The notes under the pieces: model-generated
What the model saw: only the letters and a program-made list of their open reading frames with translations
Databases searched by the model: none
Told to the model about the DNA's origin: nothing
Assembly: GCA_963921795.1 (NCBI GenBank)
Contig: OY997641.1
Location: 54,893,950 to 54,957,949 of the forward strand
Direction of reading: 5' to 3'
DNA length: 64,000 nucleotides
Origin: Nannobrachium achirus
Lineage: Eukaryota > Chordata > Actinopteri > Myctophiformes > Myctophidae
In this document: piece after piece, positions 57,740 to 64,000 of the stretch
Layout of the letters: every line of letters begins with the position of its first letter
Numbering within the stretch: position 1 is the stretch's first letter
Translations under genes and position numbers: made by a program

Positions 57740-58450
57740 GAAAAAGGTGGGGGAAACAAGTGGCTGCCCCTTTAAGAGGCACTGGGAGCGTCTCGGCCAA
57801 TGGGAGCGCCGGAGAGGGAGGGAGGATGTGGGGTGGGTAGCAACAGTTGCCCTGGTGAGGACGAAGCAGCGCCATAGCCACGGTAGCCCTGGCGACAAGA
57901 ACCACAGCAACGAGAGTCAACAACAACAACCACCAGAACACCTTCTCCAAGGGAAGAAGAAAATAAATAAATAAAAAACTAAAATAAAACAACCGGCGGT
58001 GGAATTCACTCGGAGCCAGAGGCCGAAGAAGCTCTCAAGCTTTAAAAAAAAAAAAAAAAAACCCAAAACCAAACAAACGTAAATATTTTTCTACCCGTTT
58101 AACATTTCCAATAGAATTTTATTTTGAAGGCATGGCTGTTTCTCTTTTTTCCTCCTCTTTCTTGTTCGGTAGCCATAAGGCTAGCGTTAGCCTGCTAACT
58201 AGTAGTCGCCAAGGGGTTGCCATTGATGGTGTATTTGTAGTTGGCGACGGGTTCGAGAGAGAGGTTTCTCTCTCTCCCGTGCTTGCCATGACGACGCAGG
58301 CAGCTACAGGCCGTTGTTATGGCGATGTCAAATGCAAAAAAGGGTTACAAAATGGCGGTTGGGTTGTTGTAGAGACCAGAACTAGATTTCCTAGCTAGCT
58401 GGCTAGCATTAGAGATAGAGAGAGAGCACTAGGAGCTCTCCTCTCCAGGA
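57740..58450 (+). promoter_or_regulatory. rfx1: candidate promoter and 5' noncoding region of rfx1
   Basis: GC-richer than its surroundings, with a CCAAT box (57,799-57,803 in 'ggccaatgggag') and X-box-like sites at 57,846-57,859 and 57,883-57,896. It is the only promoter-like block upstream of the rfx1 first coding exon. The frame at 58,132-58,398 is probably in the 5' UTR or chance. Confidence 0.5.
57883..57896. promoter_or_regulatory. X-box-like site in the rfx1 5' region
   Basis: GTAGCC CT GGCGAC: perfect left half-site (GTNRCC) and one mismatch in the right half (RGYAAC). Confidence 0.45.
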
Positions 58451-59238
58451 TGTATGTGTAAAATAAACGACGTGGATTCTCTTCTGGAGATGGGTTTAAA
58501 TTACAAATGTTTTGCGTTTTTAAACGAGACGTGCCATCATGTCGCGCACCAAACTGACACATGATGACAAAACATATCGTAGTTATTACACTATACTTCC
58601 GTACCGAAGGCGTTCTGGCGTTAGGTTTAGGGCAAGTTTAAAGTACAGTTGTGGTGGGTTAAATTAAAGCCTCGTTTACAGTACGTTGCGCGCTGGGGTC
58701 GTGCTCAGTAAATAACAGATCTAAGTGACGCGTGGTGAGCTTGTCTATCTGATATTTACTGCATGCAACACCAGTCCAGCACGCAACTACAGGCTTTAGT
58801 GTTTATTGTGGTGCTACTTTGTGGACTTGAACTTGGGGACGACAAGCCAAGGACCCCTAGATGAGACCGTCATAAATGGGCACCATTCGAAACATCTTAT
58901 TGGTCCCCCGAATAAATGAAAGTTTAGTTGAAAGACAGCCTGAGCCACGACAGCAAAGATATCCGTTGGTTGGTTGGCAGGAACTGAAGTAAAAAAAAAA
59001 GGGGCGCGGCAGTTACTACTGGTGGTGATCACAGGTGCCTCCAGGCTAGCAGTTATAATGTCATATCCTTTTGATGATGTTGTTACAATTGTAACAATGC
59101 TGCTATTACAGCATTATTACAACAACACCATCAACATTTCTCATAGTCTACTCGTTTTGGCTTCATTCACACAATTTATGAAATATAACGACATCAACAT
59201 GCATGAATAGTCTTTCAATGTTCTCTTCCTCATTCAAA

Positions 59239-59240
<2 letters not shown>

Positions 59241-59294
<54 letters not shown>

Positions 59295-59300
59295 TGTGTG
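59241..59300. repeat. (GT)n microsatellite
   Basis: About 55-60 bp. Confidence 0.96.
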
Positions 59301-60112
59301 TACTGTGTACGTCAGAGTGCATGAGTGAGACAGTGAAATGGTGTTGTGTAAACAAATCATCAAGACTGTGCTATGTAGGGTGCTACTGTGTAATCAAAGA
59401 TTATACTGATGGAAAGAGTGTAATCCAAGATTGCATGTACAAGGGAGAATGTGGGACTTATTCTGTATGTTATATAAGAATACAAAAATCTGTACACCGG
59501 TATTTCTGCTCCCAAATGCAAGTTGTACATGAGTAAACTTGCATTTGGGGGCAGCAATACCGGTGTGCAGATTTCTTTTATACTGTTTTTGTATCCAGCA
59601 GAACAGCACCCAGACTAGTAAATCTGGGATGTGCTTGTCTTTTGGCTGTTTATCAATTTGTTATGTAAGATAACAGTAGCCTATAATTTAGTTCTCTCTT
59701 GCCCCCCATGTAAAGCATCTTTGGGTACTCAGAAAAGTGCTAGATACATTTGAGATATTATTATTATGTGAGCTGGGAAAAAGCATTCCTTCTCTCTGAG
59801 TAAGATAAACACCATCTAATCTAAATCTGAATTCTTGTTCAAGTGTGACATTACATGGCAATGTCCCTCCATTATGTTTACAGAGTATGAAATAATATCT
59901 CGTGCCCTTCCTTCGGGGAAGGAACAGAGCTTACGAAAGTAACCAAACGTTCTAAGAAGTGGTGAGGCTTGTGGCCTATAGCCAAGTTCCTGCCAATTAG
60001 CTGTAACCTGTAACTGTAGCACCGCAGGTGGCTGGGTGATCACATTACAGGTAATGGGACACTGAAGGCCCTCTCCCCTCCTGCCTGCTACACTGCTGTC
60101 TCGCAGGAGCTT

Positions 60113-60171
<59 letters not shown>
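60113..60171. repeat. (CA)n microsatellite
   Basis: About 58 bp. Confidence 0.97.
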
Positions 60172-60174
<3 letters not shown>

Positions 60175-60359
60175 TTACTCATCCAGTAGAATTTGTCTGC
60201 CTGCTTTCTGTATCGAATTGACAGATTCGATGCATGCATAAAGTCAAGTTCAGGATGAGTTCCTGGGAGATGTCGTTGAAAGCTCTGTCAGTGTCAGGTT
60301 GAACATTTTGAACAATCATGTCTTTACAGTATCTTTCTACATTAGAAATACACATGAAG

Positions 60360-61029
60360 AGTAATAGCCGGGGAGCCACTGGGCCAAAATGAGAGAGGAC
60401 CTGTGATGTCATGACATACTCCAAATTTTTGTTTGTCCTATTAATTTGGTCAATAAGGTACACAGAATGAGAGGCCTGCTCTGCTGGAAATCCTGCGAGA
60501 AAAAGTTTCCCATTGACTTCACTATACTGGAAAAAACACACCAAAAAAAGTAGCATTTGAGGGGTCAAACTAAGGGTTCTTCATGATTCTGAATCCATTG
60601 CAAGCATTTGTTTTGCATGAAAAACATTCCTTGGGCTAGATTTCAGCCTCTCAAACCTGTGAAAAGTGATGAGTCATCACTTTTCACCGTTATTTTGGTC
60701 CGTTTTCTAGCCCAAGGAATGTTTTTCATGCAAAACAAATGCTTGCAATGGATTCAGAATCATCAAGAATCCCTAGTTTGACCCCTCACATGCTACTTAA
60801 AGCATATTTTTTTGGTGTGTTTCTTTCCTTTATATTGAAGTCGATGGAGTGAATATACAAATGGCCATAACTTTTTTTCGCAGGATTTCCGGCAGAGCAG
60901 GCCTCTCATTCTGTGGACCTTGATGACCAAATTAATAGAAAAAACAAAAATTAAAAGTATGTCATGACATCACAGGTAACATCCTATTCTTTGAGCTTTT
61001 GGGCCTGTGGCTCCCCAGCTATAATTACT
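60360..61029. repeat. 670-bp palindrome upstream of rfx1 first coding exon
   Basis: Two arms of about 320 bp. The left begins 'gtaatagccggggagccac' and the right ends 'ggctccccagctataatta'. The centre is gaaaagtgatgagtcatcac. Arms diverge by scattered substitutions. Confidence 0.88.
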
Positions 61030-61056
61030 TTGTCTCTGTTTTCTGCCCGTTCAAAG

Positions 61057-61447
61057 TGTGGAGTCCTGCATTTCATGATGGCCACCTCAGGCTATGTGGG
61101 AGAGCTGCAGCCAACCACCCAAACGCAGGGGGACGCCGTCATCACAGTCACGGTCGGGCAACCCGTGTCCTCTTCCAGCCCTGCCGCCGGCACTCAGTTC
61201 CTGGCTGAGATTCAGACCACTGTGGCCGCCCCCACTGTGACCACACCTGTGGGCCAAACCACTCCCACTGAGCAAACCACTCCGACACTCACAGTAACCC
61301 AGAAGCCTGCAGCGGGCAGCCAAGCCCAGCCCACAGCACAGGTCCAGCCGGCTCAGACCCAGTATGTGACCGCAGAGATCCAGGGCTCCCCCACACAGTC
61401 TGGGAACGCCCAAAGCACACCTCAGTATGTCGTAGTCACTGTCACAG
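61057..61447 (+). CDS. rfx1: RFX1 transcription factor, first coding exon (gene continues past the window)
   Basis: RFX1 is a winged-helix transcription factor that binds X-boxes. This exon has an acceptor TTCAAAG at 61,051-61,056 and ends GTCACAG before GTAAGG. Coding starts at ATG 61,078 (MATSGYVGELQ; an in-frame ATG lies at 61,075) and gives 123 codons of Q/T/P-rich activation-domain sequence. The start resembles human MATQAYTELQ, and internal QYVTAEIQ and the exon end QYVVVTVT match human QYVTEL and QYIVVTVSEG. The DNA-binding and dimerisation domains must be in later exons outside the window. RFX2/3 are alternatives, but the N-terminus and linkage to rln3 and il27ra favour rfx1. Confidence 0.85.
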
Positions 61448-62944
61448 GTAAGGTCTGACTGAGAACTGCTGATCATGAGCTAGACCTGCAATGAACAAGT
61501 GGTTGGCTGCATTTGTCCTTCTCTGTGCTCTAACATGCTTCCCCTGCTTCCCCTGCATGAGTGAATGTTCATGCACTGCTTATTGATATAAACTGTTATA
61601 TACCTTTCTTTCATTTGAACATGATGAAGTAGGCATACTTAATCCATGAATGAGGGAATTTACATGAATTCACTTATTAAGCATGATCATGGTTTCTACT
61701 TAGTAGTCAGCAGGCCTGCCTCCACATACAAAAATAATAACTAGAACTGCACTCTAACCCTAACCCTAAGACGCCCTAAGGGCGAGAAGCGACCTCGCCC
61801 GAGGAGCGTCCATATATGGGCATTGCCAAATATTGATGACATTGGGAAATGGAAATATGGGCATAAAAGGGACAAGGACAGAATTAATTTGCAAGTGTGA
61901 CTTGTGTCGCATCAACCACACTGGTTAGACTGACACAATATGTCCATATATGAGCATTCCCACTTCCCAGATATGGGCTTAATATTGATGGGCATAAAAG
62001 GGATTCTATTGTATGGGCATTCACAAATATGGGCTTAATACTGATGGGCATAAAGGGGATTCTATTAGTGTGGTTGCCCTAACAGGGCATCATCTGGGAA
62101 TCAGATGTAGAGGTCAGCTACATATGAGATCTAAGTGATGATCCAGTCGTCTCCATGGATATCCACGGTTTGATGTGTCGTGATCTTCATTATGGATAAT
62201 CCAGGTGATGATAGTCAGCAGTCTTCATTTGCAAATGAATTCTCTCTTGGCCATATGGAGCATCCATATATGGGCATTGCCAAATATGGGCTTAATATTG
62301 ATGACATCAGGGATCTCCAATATACAGGGCTCAAAATACACTTTTTAAAAATACTATTAAGTAACCCTCAATTCATAAAACCTATTTTTGAGCGGTGCAA
62401 ACCGCTCCTATAAGTGGCTGTGCGTGTGTCTGTAGCCTTTTTCCTCAGCGTTTTGCCATAGTAAAATGTGTGTACGTAGCATCATGTTTGTCTAGTGATG
62501 TCAGTATGTCTGTAGCCTTTTTCCTCAGCGTTTTGCTATAGCAAGCACGACCACAGCTCACTTCACATTGGGTGTGATTTTTTAATAGAATCATGGACGT
62601 TCAGTCAAAAAGCCATCCCACCACTGACAGCACAGATCACACTTTTTAAGTGATATATATATAACGCATGGGGTTACGTTTTCACCTCATTCTGTTTTCA
62701 CCTCATTCTGTTCACCTCAGTCGGACCAATCCAAAAGTTAACAGTTTTGCATAAAACTCAAACTTTGTGGAGCAAGAAAGAATTCTGATTCACTTTTCAT
62801 GTTGATTGGCCAAAGGGGGCTGTGGCATCTCATGACTTCTCCGAAAGGATTCACCATTCGAGTGAATGCATTAATTCATGTAATGTATTTGCATACATTA
62901 ATTTATGATATGTCATGTATCCTACCTTTATATGGTAAAGTGTA

Positions 62945-63125
62945 AAGGAGTAGTTCACCCCAAAAATTACTTATTTTCTATAAAAAAAAGAAAAAGAATA
63001 ATAGGGGACTCAGTTGGAGACTCTTTGATTGAGGAATGTGATAAAAATAAATCACCATGAATTCAAGGCTTCATGGGGTGTGTAATTGATAGAAAATAAG
63101 TAATCTTTTGAGTGAACTACTCATT
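62945..63125. mobile_element. MITE of the aaaggagtagttcacc family
   Basis: Ends aaaggagtagttcacccc / gtgaactactcattt, shorter than the copies at 6,898 and 40,824. Confidence 0.7.
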
Positions 63126-63240
63126 TAATATGCTCTGACGTTTCATTTTAGCCACCTACCAAATGGTGTAGTTGATAGGTTTGTCTTCTATTCCTGTGTT
63201 GTTTGCAGAGGGTTAGCTCCTGGATGGTACCTGTGTAAAG

Positions 63241-63342
63241 TACGCGTGATTCCTAAACCCACCAGGATTGAGTTAAGACCCGCCTCGCGTTTCCGCGAGG
63301 CGGGTCTTAACTCAAGCCTGGTGGGTTTAGGAATCACGCGTA
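63241..63342. repeat. near-perfect 102-bp hairpin
   Basis: Arms of 48-49 bp (tacgcgtgattcctaaaccc ... and its complement) with a 5-bp loop. Only about two positions differ between arms. Confidence 0.95.
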
Positions 63343-63747
63343 AAGTACTAATACTCTCACAGCACTGTAAAGACAAGGGTTTGGCTGGCAGTTGGCAGTG
63401 TTCGCTGGTGGGAAAGCAGGGGATTGTGTCCTTGTCGCTGCACTAGCGCCTCCCATTGGTTGGCCAGGCTGCCTGGTCAGCAGGGAGTGGAACTGGGAGA
63501 GGTAGCGTTGTTGTGCTCTCCCGGCGGAAAGTCCTCAGTTTTGTCAGATGACAAGCAGCCGCTGACAACTCCATGTTTGTCTTACATACCGTAACATGTG
63601 GTTGTCTACACCAGTGGTTCTCAAACGTTTTTTTTTTGGCTCTGGGCACCCCTGAATGACATTGTACATTTTTAGAACCTTACATTTATGTCATATTACA
63701 GTAAAAAATGGAGGGAGAATACATTTTCCGGCAACATGGACCAGTAC

Positions 63748-63779
63748 CTAACCCTAACCTTAACCCTAACCCTAACCTC
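63748..63779. repeat. short interstitial telomere-like repeat
   Basis: About four to five CCCTAA-type units, imperfect. Confidence 0.8.
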
Positions 63780-64000
63780 AGTATTTTAAACTAAAGACCT
63801 TTCTTTTTGATTGAGTTACTTTTATATATATTTTTTATTTCTCTTCTGCACTGTAACGTATCTGTTATTTTATTTTTTACTTGTTTTGTTTTATGCATCC
63901 TAATGTCATTGTATAATTGTGTTTCATTTGCTTGATGTTCTGTGTAAAGCACTTTGAAATGTGCTATACATAAATCTGCCATGCATTGCCTTGCCTACTG

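Larger units (their letters stand above)
58450..60355. other. probable first intron of rfx1
   Basis: Holds a degenerate GATCTA hairpin (about 58,714-58,754), a (GT)n tract, a hairpin with 'acaccggtatttctgctccc' arms (59,484-59,578) and a (CA)n tract. No exon seen. Confidence 0.5.
61448..64000. other. rfx1 intron, repeats only
   Basis: Contains short telomere-like runs (61,757-61,769 and 63,748-63,779), internally repeated 'atatgggcttaatattgatg' units (61,800-62,330), a MITE (62,945-63,125) and a strong hairpin (63,241-63,342). No second rfx1 exon was recognised. Confidence 0.6.

Noticed and set aside
58132..58398. 88-codon frame starting MAVSLFSSSF in the rfx1 5' region
   Set aside because: No family resemblance, and it lies in a probable 5' UTR/promoter; an upstream ORF cannot be excluded.
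60179..60568. 129-codon minus-strand frame (MTPQMLLFLVCFF...)
   Set aside because: It lies in the arm of the 670-bp palindrome and shows no recognisable domain; probably chance in a repeat.
63748..63779. Telomere proximity
   Set aside because: Only a few imperfect TTAGGG-type units, inside an intron; interstitial repeats of this size are common.

Overview
This window is vertebrate nuclear DNA, almost certainly from a teleost fish. Its genes have GT/AG-bounded introns and its proteins are vertebrate families. Much of the non-coding sequence consists of fish-type repeats: hAT and PIF/Harbinger-like MITEs, L2-type LINE ends, tRNA-derived SINEs and very long (CA)n tracts. The species cannot be named from the sequence alone.

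Layout from left to right. (1) 1-5.6 kb: an L2 LINE end, then an intronless, fully open eIF3a-like gene (minus strand, 1041 codons). It is a probable retrogene with a compact TATA/CRE/X-box promoter, lying head to head with the broken first exon of a multicopy fish gene. (2) 5.7-19.7 kb, minus: complete ftcd, 14 coding exons joining in frame to 540 aa, with histidine catabolism and folate one-carbon function. (3) 19.7-23.5 kb: intergenic, with a SINE bracketed by identical 106-bp repeats and two exon-like segments I could not assign. (4) 23.6-48.5 kb, minus: complete il27ra, 14 coding exons joining in frame to 740 aa, a class I cytokine receptor with very large TE-filled introns. (5) 52.1-53.8 kb, minus: rln3, two exons, 155 aa preprohormone. 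(6) 54-57.5 kb: LINE remains and repeats. (7) 57.7 kb to the window end, plus: 5' part of rfx1, with a GC-rich candidate promoter and the first coding exon at 61,057-61,447.

RLN3, IL27RA and RFX1 are also close neighbours on human chromosome 19p13, so that block is an ancestral linkage group and supports the receptor assignment. FTCD lies elsewhere in human. The genes do not form a pathway together.

The most unusual non-genic signal is a short hairpin with conserved arms (core GATCTACAAGCTCACA) and variable loops. It occurs about twenty times as a two-armed hairpin, plus single arms, inside otherwise unrelated repeats and introns. Other points of interest are a tandem duplication of a splice acceptor in il27ra, acceptor-like minisatellite units in ftcd, a LINE copy carrying only ORF1, and the retrogene promoter. 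All splice junctions were read by eye from the sequence; no alignments or transcripts were available.
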